DNA of 20,854 nucleotides from JABMNX01 sp964625905 (lineage in GTDB: Bacteria > Patescibacteriota > Minisyncoccia > Phycocordibacterales > JABMNX01): NCBI GenBank assembly GCA_964625905.1, contig CAZVBS010000011.1, forward strand, positions 1-20,854, read 5' to 3'. The translations under genes were made by a program, and so were the position numbers. The notes under the pieces were generated by a model. The model was given only the letters and a program-made list of their open reading frames with translations, did no database searches and was not told the origin of the DNA. Below, piece by piece: positions 1-7,190 of the stretch. Numbering within the stretch: position 1 is the first letter of the stretch; each line of letters opens with the position of its first letter.

Positions 1-85
1 TGTTTTCATCTGCATATTTCTTCACATCTTTTGCCACCTTTTCAAAAATCTTTCCATGCTCTTCCCATGTAATTACTTTTTCCAT
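1..85 (-). CDS. Partial leftward gene, possible phosphoribosyltransferase N-terminus
   Basis: Only the first 28 codons are in the window; the gene runs off the left edge. Read on the minus strand from the ATG at 85, it begins MEKVITWEEHGKIFEKVAKD and continues with a Lys-rich helix. The V-x-W-E-x-(x)-h start followed by an amphipathic helix resembles the N-terminus of purine/xanthine-type phosphoribosyltransferases (they commonly begin with a YVTW-like strand before the first helix). This is inference from a short stretch, since the PRPP-binding loop is outside the window. A TATAAT box (plus-strand 93-98, with an upstream TG) ends 7 nt before the ATG, so the mRNA would be essentially leaderless, which supports this start. 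Confidence 0.5.
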   Translation of the reverse strand, partial: MEKVITWEEHGKIFEKVAKDVKKYADEN

Positions 86-92
86 GTTTATT

Positions 93-101
93 ATTATATC
101 A
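93..101 (-). promoter_or_regulatory. Extended -10 promoter of the leftmost gene, leaderless geometry
   Basis: On the minus strand the sequence TGATATAAT ends 7 nt before the ATG at 85. The TGn extension plus a perfect TATAAT is a strong -10. Transcription would start at or one base before the start codon. No -35 TTGACA was seen. Confidence 0.55.
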
Positions 102-145
102 AAAAATTAAACCCTGTGTTTTAGTGATTAAAATATACATAACAA

Positions 146-160
146 AACCGAGAATCGGTT
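146..160. repeat. Short perfect hairpin AACCGA-GAA-TCGGTT
   Basis: A 6-bp perfect inverted repeat with a 3-nt loop lies in the gap between the first gene and the long hairpin at 204-325. No T-run follows on either strand, so it is not a convincing terminator. It lies upstream of the -10 of the leftmost gene and could be an operator or a chance palindrome. The rest of 86-203 shows nothing else recognisable. Confidence 0.4.
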
Positions 161-203
161 CTAGAATGAAATACGAGGAGTGAAATAAAAAATTACAATA
201 CCA

Positions 204-325
204 TCAAACCTTTGAAAATAAATGCAGTTCGAGGCACGCGATAGAAATTGAAAAAGCTGTACCGTGGTACAGCGTTGAAATTTCTTGAAGCGTAACGAAG
301 AAATGTATTATTTTCAAAGGTTTGA
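204..325. repeat. 122-bp long imperfect hairpin element with 18-bp perfect terminal inverted repeats
   Basis: The left arm TCAAACCTTTGAAAATAA (204-221) is exactly complementary to 308-325. Inside, further pairing follows in register: TTCG (228-231) with CGAA (296-299), ACGC (236-239) with GCGT (290-293), AGAAATT (243-249) with AATTTCT (279-285), and an apical hairpin GCTGTAC-CGTG-GTACAGC (256-273). The whole segment therefore folds as one long stem. It ends one base from the stop codon of the leftward M23 gene, so it would form the 3' end of that transcript. It may be a MITE-like palindromic element, a structured 3' RNA or a bidirectional transcription barrier; the sequence does not decide between them. 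Confidence 0.75.
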
Positions 326-326
326 G

Positions 327-1361
327 CTAAAATGGGTTTTTGGCGCCACGAACTTCAAAGTGGACGTGCGGACCTGTACTACGTCCCGTACTCCCAACAT
401 ACCCTATGACCTGTCCCTTCACCACATTCTGACCTACGTAAACTATATTTTGTGAGTTGTGAGAATAAAGTGTTTGTGTTCCATTTTCATGACGTACTAC
501 TATATATACACCGTATCCACCATTCCATCCTGATCCACGAGAAATTATTACTCTACCTGATGCAGCAGCAAGAATTGGTGTTCCTCTAGGAGCTGCTAAA
601 TCAACTCCATTGTATCCATGAAGTCCTTGTGATTTACGCCCACCAACAATTGGACGTAAGTAATATCCTGAATATGTAGGACCTCCTGATCCACGCACTA
701 TAGTTCCTGAACTACTATATACTGGTGTAGCTATTTCACCACCTGGGATTGTTACTACATCACCAACTACAAGAACTGTATTTTCTGACATTTCATTATA
801 TTGAATGATTTCATCAACATCTCCTTTATATTTCTTTGCAATACTTGCGAGTGTGTCATCTTTCTTTACTGTATGTTGTACTCCAGATATAGGAAGAATA
901 ACGAGTATCTGTCCTTCATGTATTATAGAACCTCTTTTAATATCATTGGCCCAAATAATTGTACCTGCTGAAACGCTAAACATTTTAGCAATCTGTGAAA
1001 TAGAATCTCCTTCTCGTACAACATAGATGCTAATACTCCCACCATTTTGTGGATACTCTTCAATATCCGCAAGTGTTCCTTGAGGTCCAGTCTCCGAAAG
1101 AAGAGCAGAGTCATCAACAATAGTAATATCACCACCTCCTTTTGATGGGTTTGGATCTACATTAAGTGCAGCTCTCAGAACTAGTGCGCTTTGTGAACTA
1201 TCAGATTGCTCTATATTATTTTCTATTGAGTATAAAAAGTCTGGCAAGAGACTACTAAAAAATGAAACGATTCCAGCATTAGCTGAAGTTGGTGACATTA
1301 TAAATAATATAGCCACAATAAAAGTAACGGAATTAAACCTAATATGTGATCTATATGTCAT
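327..1361 (-). CDS. LysM-repeat M23 family metallopeptidase (peptidoglycan endopeptidase)
   Basis: A 344-aa exported protein with a hydrophobic N-terminal segment (about residues 12-30, signal or anchor ending near SANAG). Two LysM peptidoglycan-binding domains follow at about 112-156 (YVVREGDSISQIA) and 162-206 (HTVKKDDTLASIA). A C-terminal M23/LytM zinc peptidase domain spans about 232-344. The zinc and catalytic residues are visible: H248 and D254 (HGYNGVD), H301 (LYSHN), and H332/H334 in GPHVHFEV. The family cleaves peptide cross-links of peptidoglycan outside the membrane, so a role in wall remodelling or division is likely. The M23 domain stops almost directly after the last strand, so there is no C-terminal extension. 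The gene is divergent from the helicase gene. An AAGGA lies about 10 nt before the ATG, making it one of the few genes here with a Shine-Dalgarno-like motif. Confidence 0.9.
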   Translation of the reverse strand: MTYRSHIRFNSVTFIVAILFIMSPTSANAGIVSFFSSLLPDFLYSIENNIEQSDSSQSALVLRAALNVDPNPSKGGGDITIVDDSALLSETGPQGTLADIEEYPQNGGSISIYVVREGDSISQIAKMFSVSAGTIIWANDIKRGSIIHEGQILVILPISGVQHTVKKDDTLASIAKKYKGDVDEIIQYNEMSENTVLVVGDVVTIPGGEIATPVYSSSGTIVRGSGGPTYSGYYLRPIVGGRKSQGLHGYNGVDLAAPRGTPILAAASGRVIISRGSGWNGGYGVYIVVRHENGTQTLYSHNSQNIVYVGQNVVKGQVIGYVGSTGRSTGPHVHFEVRGAKNPF

Positions 1362-1625
1362 CCGCCCGTTTTCCTTACTATTTGAAGGGTCGGAATCTTG
1401 TGTGTTTGAGTTGATAAGCTAAATGTTAAGATAAAATGTCTTCACTCCAAATCTGAAACGGCTCATTTGAGCCATATAATACAATCTACGTCTCTGTATT
1501 CATCCACTATATCCTCTATTGATTAAAAGTCAACGAGCTATACACATATATAATTTATAATTTTTACAGCCTTATTTTGAGCCATTTTAGAGTATTTTAT
1601 CTTAATTATATGTTATAGTTTTTTA
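1362..1625. promoter_or_regulatory. Divergent intergenic region with operator-like palindrome
   Basis: 264 bp separate the divergent M23 and helicase genes. A perfect palindrome GGCTCA-TT-TGAGCC lies at 1460-1473 and is followed directly by TATAAT (1475-1480) on the plus strand, so a protein bound there would overlap a promoter. The 10-mer TTTGAGCCAT occurs in the palindrome's right half (1466-1475) and again at 1576-1585, about 30 bp before the helicase -10 box. The region therefore looks like a regulated promoter with one full and one half site. No gene or RNA was recognised. Confidence 0.5.
1611..1619 (+). promoter_or_regulatory. Extended -10 promoter of the uvrD/pcrA gene, leaderless geometry
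   Basis: TGTTATAGT (TGn + TATAGT) ends exactly 6 nt before the GTG at 1626, so +1 would be the G of the start codon. There is no Shine-Dalgarno sequence. The geometry supports GTG 1626 as the true start. Confidence 0.55.
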
Positions 1626-3656
1626 GTGAGTTATCTAGAAAATCTAAACGAAAAACAGCGTACTGCGGTCCTACATAAAGACGGCCCTTTACTTATTATT
1701 GCAGGTGCAGGTGCTGGAAAAACACGAGTACTAGCGTGTCGTATACTTCACCTATTAAAGTGCGGTGTTCTTCCAGAAAAGATTCTTGCTGTTACATTTA
1801 CAAATAAATCCGCAAAGGAGATGCGCGAACGAGTACATGAATATATTAAAGCGGATAGAGATTTAAACCTTCCTATCTCACAATCTGCGCTACGTGCACC
1901 ATCTCCATTTGTTTCGACTTTTCACTCACTTGGTGTGCACATTCTAAAAGAGAATGCGTCTCTTTTAGAATTAAAAAGACATTTTAGTATTTTTGATCGA
2001 TCGGACTCTATTCGCGCAATCAAAGAAGCAATGAAACGTAGCGATATTGACCAGAAGCAATTTGAACCGCGAAAGATATTAGGGATAATCTCAAGAGCAA
2101 AAGGTGACGGTGTGACTCTGTCTATGTTTCAAGAAAGTGTTGGGAACGATTATATGAAACGCACCGCATCAGTTGTGTGGGAAAAATACGAAAGTATTCT
2201 CAAGAAAGAGCATGCTCTAGACTTTGACGATCTACTTCTAAAGACAATGATTTTACTTGAAAATAATGAAGATGTGCGAAATAAATACAATAACGTATGG
2301 GAATATATTTTAATCGACGAATACCAAGACACTAACAAAGTGCAATACAGAATATCCGAGCTTCTTGCAGGTAAAACACAAAACATTTGTGTAGTTGGAG
2401 ACATTGATCAAAATATTTATAGCTGGAGAGGCGCTGATATACAAAACCTTCTTGATTTCAAAAATACATATGCAAATACAACTACTGTTTTACTTGAAGA
2501 AAACTATCGTTCAACTCAAAATATACTCGCAGCATCAAATGCAATTATAGAAAAAAATAAAAACAGAATAGAGAAAAAGCTTTTCACTAAACAAAAAGAA
2601 GGGGAAAGGATTACTGTGTCTTCAGCTTATGATGAAGAAGCAGAAGCTCACTATATAGCACAAAAATCAGGGGAACTTATAAAAAAAGGAATTAAGAAAG
2701 AAGAAATCGCTGTGCTATATAGAACAAACTTTCAATCACGAGTACTCGAAGAAGTATTTATATATCATGACATTCCATATCAAGTCCTTGGTACAAGATT
2801 CTTTGAACGAAAAGAGGTTAAAGATATTCTTTCATATCTTCGCGCAGCTATTAACCCTGAAAATACAGCGGATATTAAACGTATTATCGACGCACCTCCT
2901 CGTGGTATTGGTAAAGTGACATTACTTCGTATGATCGAAAACTTAGACCATGAACTCTCTCCAGCAATGAGAAAACGTGTTGAAGAATTTAGATCTCTTC
3001 TTAAGAAGATCGCGGAATATTCTATGAATAATAAACTTTCTTTAACTATCACTTACATTTTAAAAGAAAGCGGTATTGAGAAACATTTAAAACATGGTAA
3101 AGAAAGTAATAAAAACGAAAACCTAGAAAGACTACAAAACATTTATGAGCTAGTGACTCTTGCAACAAAGTACGACCACTTATCGCCAGAGGAGGGAGTT
3201 GAAGAGCTACTTGAAAACGCTGCACTTGCAACCGATCAAGATTCACTAGATAAAAAAATGGACGCAGTAAAACTTATGACAGTACATGCTTCAAAAGGTT
3301 TAGAGTTTGATTATGTGTTTGTATCTGGATTGGAAGATGGTATGTTTCCTCAACACTCTTTCGACGGAAAAGACAATGAAGAAGAAAGAAGACTTTTTTA
3401 TGTTGCACTCACACGAGCTCGCAAAAAAGTTTTCCTAACTTTTTCGTCAATGAGAACTATTTTTGGTTCTAGAGAAGCTCGCTTACCATCTGATTTTATT
3501 AATGACATCCCTGATGAATTTTTAGAGGGAGACGATTCTGATGTTTCGCAAGACATCATGTCTGATTTCCCGCAGGGAATCATGTCCGGAGACCAGGACG
3601 ATAAACAAGAACTTACAGAAGTGGAGGGCAAGAAAGAATTCCTTATTATAGAATAG
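1626..3656 (+). CDS. pcrA: UvrD/PcrA-family superfamily 1A DNA helicase
   Basis: 676 aa, slightly shorter than typical PcrA/UvrD (about 720-750). All helicase motifs are readable: Q-motif region LNEKQRTAV (7-15), Walker A GAGAGKT (27-33), Ia VTFTNKSAKEM (56-66), II DEYQDTN (231-237), III GDIDQNIYSWRGA (258-270), IV NYRS (293-296), V TVHASKGLEF (552-561) and VI VALTRA (593-598). The family unwinds DNA 3'-5' in repair and removes RecA or stalled polymerase. Translation begins at a GTG with a -10 box 6 nt upstream. From about residue 639 to 657 the acidic tail is encoded by a two-hairpin palindromic module (3540-3597) shared with two other proteins in this window, so this part of the tail is probably an acquired insertion and not helicase sequence. 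rsmA follows 15 bp downstream, probably co-transcribed. PcrA versus UvrD versus Rep cannot be separated with certainty. Confidence 0.92.
   Translation: MSYLENLNEKQRTAVLHKDGPLLIIAGAGAGKTRVLACRILHLLKCGVLPEKILAVTFTNKSAKEMRERVHEYIKADRDLNLPISQSALRAPSPFVSTFHSLGVHILKENASLLELKRHFSIFDRSDSIRAIKEAMKRSDIDQKQFEPRKILGIISRAKGDGVTLSMFQESVGNDYMKRTASVVWEKYESILKKEHALDFDDLLLKTMILLENNEDVRNKYNNVWEYILIDEYQDTNKVQYRISELLAGKTQNICVVGDIDQNIYSWRGADIQNLLDFKNTYANTTTVLLEENYRSTQNILAASNAIIEKNKNRIEKKLFTKQKEGERITVSSAYDEEAEAHYIAQKSGELIKKGIKKEEIAVLYRTNFQSRVLEEVFIYHDIPYQVLGTRFFERKEVKDILSYLRAAINPENTADIKRIIDAPPRGIGKVTLLRMIENLDHELSPAMRKRVEEFRSLLKKIAEYSMNNKLSLTITYILKESGIEKHLKHGKESNKNENLERLQNIYELVTLATKYDHLSPEEGVEELLENAALATDQDSLDKKMDAVKLMTVHASKGLEFDYVFVSGLEDGMFPQHSFDGKDNEEERRLFYVALTRARKKVFLTFSSMRTIFGSREARLPSDFINDIPDEFLEGDDSDVSQDIMSDFPQGIMSGDQDDKQELTEVEGKKEFLIIE
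3540..3597 (+). repeat. Palindromic module, copy A, in-frame in the helicase C-terminal tail
   Basis: Two 18-nt hairpins lie 24 nt apart: GATGTTT-CGCA-AGACATC (3540-3557) and GATTTCC-CGCA-GGGAATC (3564-3581), each with 7-bp arms including one G.T wobble. They are followed by ATGTCT and by ATGTCCGGAGACC (3582-3594) respectively. The codon phase begins exactly at the G of each hairpin, giving DVSQDIMSDFPQGIMSGD. Copies B, C and D are at 4477-4538, 10310-10400 and 17551-17669. Confidence 0.85.
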
Positions 3657-3671
3657 TCATATAAACAAAAT

Positions 3672-4472
3672 ATGTTTGCTAAAAAATCACTAGGTCAACA
3701 CTTCCTCATTGCTCCGCAGATTATTAAAAAAACTGTGGATGCTGCAAACGTATCTAAAAAAGATACAGTTCTTGAGATTGGCCCAGGGAATGGAGCGCTC
3801 ACTCGTGAGCTACTTCTACAAGCTGGTAAAGTTATCGCCGTCGAGAAAGATGGAGAATTGGTAGAAAAACTAAAAGAAATATTTAAAAAAGAAATACATG
3901 ATGGATTACTAGAGGTTATTCATGATGATATTCTTGAGTGTGATTTAAGCACGCTTTCATTAATTGATGGTGAGTATAAAGTTGTTGCTAATATTCCATA
4001 CTATATAACTGGGATACTTATAAGAACTTTGTTAACTAACGAAATACAAGCACGTACTATTGTACTCATTGTACAAAAGGAAATCGCTGAACGTATCGCA
4101 AGAGAAAAAAAAGAAAGTCTGCTATCGCTTAGCGTAAAAGTGTATGGAACTCCTAGATATATAGGCACTATCAAGCGTGGTGCGTTTAACCCAGCACCTA
4201 AAGTAGACTCTGCAATACTGTTAATTGAAGATGTCTCAAGAGATTTATTCGGTAATTCTTCTTTGGATATCAACGAAGAATCCTTTTTTAAGACTTTAAA
4301 AGCTGGCTTTTCTAGTAAAAGAAAGCAGGTTCGCAATAACTTAGAGAAGGTTGCAGATAAAGAAGTAATTATTAAGGTTTTTGATGAGCTTAACTTAGAT
4401 CCTAAAATACGAGCCGAAGACATGTCGCTTGAAATATGGAGAGAGGTTGTAGGTAGGCTACATATAAAATAA
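3672..4472 (+). CDS. rsmA: 16S rRNA (adenine(1518)-N6/adenine(1519)-N6)-dimethyltransferase RsmA/KsgA
   Basis: 266 aa, the usual length for the family. It has the N-terminal KSLGQHFL signature (5-12), SAM-binding motif I VLEIGPGNGALT (33-44), the acidic motif II VEKD (57-60), motif III DDIL (85-88), the catalytic motif IV NIPYYIT (107-113), and a C-terminal domain with the conserved FNPAPKVDSA stretch and FSSKRKQVRNNL. The enzyme dimethylates two adjacent adenines in the 3' terminal helix of 16S rRNA during small-subunit maturation. The gene starts 15 bp after the helicase stop with no Shine-Dalgarno sequence. Four bases after its stop begins the intergenic palindromic element, which probably ends this transcript. 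Confidence 0.96.
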   Translation: MFAKKSLGQHFLIAPQIIKKTVDAANVSKKDTVLEIGPGNGALTRELLLQAGKVIAVEKDGELVEKLKEIFKKEIHDGLLEVIHDDILECDLSTLSLIDGEYKVVANIPYYITGILIRTLLTNEIQARTIVLIVQKEIAERIAREKKESLLSLSVKVYGTPRYIGTIKRGAFNPAPKVDSAILLIEDVSRDLFGNSSLDINEESFFKTLKAGFSSKRKQVRNNLEKVADKEVIIKVFDELNLDPKIRAEDMSLEIWREVVGRLHIK

Positions 4473-4476
4473 AAGA

Positions 4477-4538
4477 AAAATGGTGAACGTCTGATTCATC
4501 GCAATGAATCATGTCCACAGACCAACGTCCACCATTTT
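4477..4538. repeat. Palindromic module, copy B (intergenic), nested hairpin and possible terminator
   Basis: The outer arms AAAATGGTG (4477-4485) and CACCATTTT (4530-4538) are exactly complementary, extended inward by ACGT (4487-4490) with ACGT (4525-4528). Enclosed are the family hairpin GATTCAT-CGCA-ATGAATC (4493-4510), then AT and the mini-hairpin GTC-CACA-GAC (4513-4522). The element thus folds as a stem with two hairpin branches. It lies 4 nt downstream of the rsmA stop, with an A-run on the left and a short T-run on the right, so it could work as a terminator in either direction. Read in the phase used by the coding copies it contains TGA, so it is a non-coding version of the repeat. 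Confidence 0.8.
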
Positions 4539-4596
4539 GCTGTGAATTATTGGCTTTATCTATTCACACTTCTGGCATAGAAGAATAATCAAATAT

Positions 4597-4605
4597 TGCT
4601 ATACT
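4597..4605 (+). promoter_or_regulatory. Extended -10 promoter at the head of the secretion cluster, leaderless geometry
   Basis: TGCTATACT (TGn + TATACT) ends exactly 6 nt before the GTG at 4612. Transcription would start on the first base of the start codon. No clear -35 was found about 17 bp upstream, as is common for extended -10 promoters. This would be the main promoter for the genes up to 10606, which have gaps of at most 13 bp. Confidence 0.6.
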
Positions 4606-4611
4606 ATTAGT

Positions 4612-5559
4612 GTGAATGAGCGTTTCTTAAAGAAAAACGTAGTGCTTATTACCGTTGTTTTAGTCGGTATTATTTTAGCCTTTATATTTTATACCCAACT
4701 CCAACAAGGCAACACTACAAAACCCTCAATAACTGCAAACTCTGCAGAAATCCAAAGGCTTGTAAATGAGACAGTCTCTCTAGATACCGACAACGACGGC
4801 CTAAAGGATTGGGAGGAAGTACTATTAGGAACAGATCCAAAAAATCCTGATACTGACAGTGATGGAACAACTGATAAAGATGAAGTGGACCAAGACAGAG
4901 ACCCACTTATTGCTGGACCTGATGATTCTGTATTGTCGAGCAACACTTCTATAACAAATGACGCGGATCCTAAGACAGATGACCGTACTGTAACCGAAGA
5001 CCTTGCTATCGAACTGTTCACTGGATACATAAGCCTTAAAAAAGATGGAAATTTAAACACTATAACTAGCGATAGTCTTATTACAGCAATAATTGATAAG
5101 ACAGTAAGAAGTGCTGACATACGACCTTACAACACAGAAGATATTACAATTATTGAAGACCCTTCGGAAGAAGCAATCCATGCATACGACATCCAACTTA
5201 CTAATATTCTCAAACCAGATCAAGCTATGGAAAATGATTTGGTTATACTTAGACAGGTACTTGAAACAAAAAACAATAATGACCTAGTAGCATTTGATAC
5301 ATCAATCAAACACTACGGGAAAATCGTATCCAAAATGCTTTTACTTTCTGTGCCAACTACTATTTCCACTGAACATGTTACTGCAATCAATGCACTTATG
5401 AGGGTTATAGAAAATATTAAAAGCATGAAAACTGTCTTTATAGACCCTTTAGAAGCACTCATTGGTGTAGAGGAATATACTGACAATGAGTTTATTTTTG
5501 TACAAAATCTACAAACCATCGGGAGATATCTAGAATTATACAGAATCTCAAATGAGTAA
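4612..5559 (+). CDS. Membrane-anchored protein with thrombospondin type 3-like calcium-binding repeats
   Basis: 315 aa. One N-terminal membrane segment (about 9-27) follows a basic start, so the rest is probably extracytoplasmic. Residues 58-97 hold acidic DxDxDG repeats: DTDNDGLKDWEE (58-69) and DTDSDGTTDKDE (80-91), then a degenerate DQDRDP. These are typical Ca2+-binding loops of thrombospondin type 3 repeats. The remaining 220 residues are helical, without a family I recognise. It is the first gene of the secretion-like cluster and overlaps the next gene by 8 bp (ATGAGTAA), indicating translational coupling. The GTG start is supported by the -10 box 6 nt upstream. Its exact role is unknown; a structural or adhesion role on the cell surface is inference. 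Confidence 0.8.
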   Translation: MNERFLKKNVVLITVVLVGIILAFIFYTQLQQGNTTKPSITANSAEIQRLVNETVSLDTDNDGLKDWEEVLLGTDPKNPDTDSDGTTDKDEVDQDRDPLIAGPDDSVLSSNTSITNDADPKTDDRTVTEDLAIELFTGYISLKKDGNLNTITSDSLITAIIDKTVRSADIRPYNTEDITIIEDPSEEAIHAYDIQLTNILKPDQAMENDLVILRQVLETKNNNDLVAFDTSIKHYGKIVSKMLLLSVPTTISTEHVTAINALMRVIENIKSMKTVFIDPLEALIGVEEYTDNEFIFVQNLQTIGRYLELYRISNE

Positions 5560-7189
5560 TATGAAAGAAAAATTTATATATAAAAAAATAACAACACTTA
5601 TACTTATTTTGTCGTTTGTTTTACCTGCAACATTCCTTACAGTACCTAGTAAAACACATGCTTTTGGATTGGACACCATAGGTGGACCATCCAATATTAT
5701 AAATGTGGGGTTTTCAGCCATAAGTGCCGGCTTTGACGCTATTAGTTCCGTCGCTCAAACTAGTCTAGCATTTAAAGAATACGTACTCGATCCACTCACT
5801 GTTCTACTTAGAGAGGTACTTATATCTAACATAACTAAAAATATAGTAAACTGGATTAACGGCGGTTTTGAAGGTGAGCCTGCTTTTATTACAGACCTTG
5901 GTGGATTCTTAACTGATATTGGTGACGAGGTTTTAGGTTCTTTTATAGAAGCAGACGGCAACCTAGCTGGTTTATGTAAACCTTTTAGAGCCGACGTACG
6001 AATCGCGCTAGCCCTCGATTATTATTCAAGAGATGATGTTTCTTGTACATTGAGTGATGTGCTAGGTAATGTAAGCGATGCATTTGGAGATCTTTCTTCT
6101 AAAGATGCGTGGGATCAATGGTATCAACTATCAATAAATCCAAACAACAATGCTGTTGGTTCATTTTTAAGTGCACGAAATTCTATACGACTAGAGCAAG
6201 CAAGTAAGCAAGATGTAGCAAAACAAGTACTAGGGTGGGGTAACGGTTTTCAGTCATATGAAGTTTGTGACGACCCAGCGACAAGCTCCGCAGATGATAC
6301 TGCACCAGTACTGTCAGGTACTATTAATGGTGTAAAGCTTAACTGCCGTATTGCAACTCCAGGGATTATTATAAACAAAACTCTTGGCGACACTCTTGGA
6401 ACTGGATATAGACAACTTGAACTAGCTGACGAAATTAACGAAATTATCGGTGCTCTTCTTGGTCAACTTGTAAAGCAAGTACTTGGTGGTCCTAAAGGCT
6501 TATCAGGACTTAGTCAAAGTTATAATGGGCAACCTGCATATATAGACAGACTAGTCCAAGAAAGCAGAGATTCTTCGTCAATTAGCGATAAGACACTAGA
6601 AGCAATACAAAATGATTTACAAAAAGAAGGTGACTATAGATATGCAAAGCAAGCATCTCTAGGTTCGGTAAAATCCGCAATAGAGAATATCAAAGGCCTC
6701 TATCAATGTTATGTGGAGAAAGCAGCACAAAAACGAACATTATGGGGAATAGTAGGAGAAGGAAATAACAAAAGTATCGTGTCATTTACTTCTGCAGAAC
6801 TTACTGCAAACGCAAATAGTGCTTCTTCTACAATAGCTAGTACCTTAGTACCACTCCGGGACAGGTTAATGAAAGACATTGTGGATGTAGATGATATTAC
6901 AAGTAAACTTATTGTTATAAAAACAGATTTAGAAAACGTGGAGTCACTAGAAGATTTAAATGAAATCATCGGTAGATATCAAACACTTAAAGAAAGTGAA
7001 CAAATCAAAACAGTAAAAGATGTCTATGACTCAGAGCTTGAAAGAGATGGTTACCCTGGAGAAGAACACGGGCTTGCTAAAGGTATCATCCGAGATATGG
7101 CGACACTCAATAGTCAAACAAGTGCTAGTTTAGAAGCGTGTCAAAGTCTTGTGTTAACACAACAACCTTTTATATCAACTGGAAATTAA
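5552..7189 (+). CDS. Secreted protein in the VirB5/TrbJ position of the type IV secretion-like cluster
   Basis: 545 aa with a signal peptide (hydrophobic about 13-30, likely cleavage after THA near residue 37). The mature part begins FGLDTIGGPSN and contains NWINGGFEGEPAFITD around residue 103, a motif I associate with uncharacterised CPR proteins found beside TrbL/VirB6 genes. The rest is helical with several cysteines (for example near 140, 162, 237, 262), compatible with disulfides outside the cell. Position directly upstream of the VirB6-like gene matches VirB5/TrbJ in conjugation systems, but there is no sequence proof. A second ATG at 5561 is an alternative start. The start overlaps the upstream stop; the next gene follows after 1 nt. 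Confidence 0.75.
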   Translation: MSNMKEKFIYKKITTLILILSFVLPATFLTVPSKTHAFGLDTIGGPSNIINVGFSAISAGFDAISSVAQTSLAFKEYVLDPLTVLLREVLISNITKNIVNWINGGFEGEPAFITDLGGFLTDIGDEVLGSFIEADGNLAGLCKPFRADVRIALALDYYSRDDVSCTLSDVLGNVSDAFGDLSSKDAWDQWYQLSINPNNNAVGSFLSARNSIRLEQASKQDVAKQVLGWGNGFQSYEVCDDPATSSADDTAPVLSGTINGVKLNCRIATPGIIINKTLGDTLGTGYRQLELADEINEIIGALLGQLVKQVLGGPKGLSGLSQSYNGQPAYIDRLVQESRDSSSISDKTLEAIQNDLQKEGDYRYAKQASLGSVKSAIENIKGLYQCYVEKAAQKRTLWGIVGEGNNKSIVSFTSAELTANANSASSTIASTLVPLRDRLMKDIVDVDDITSKLIVIKTDLENVESLEDLNEIIGRYQTLKESEQIKTVKDVYDSELERDGYPGEEHGLAKGIIRDMATLNSQTSASLEACQSLVLTQQPFISTGN

Positions 7190-7190
7190 T

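Noticed and set aside
4001..4423. 140-aa minus-strand frame within rsmA
   Set aside because: It lies entirely antisense to conserved RsmA sequence; Ser/Leu/Ile-rich composition is typical of an antisense frame.
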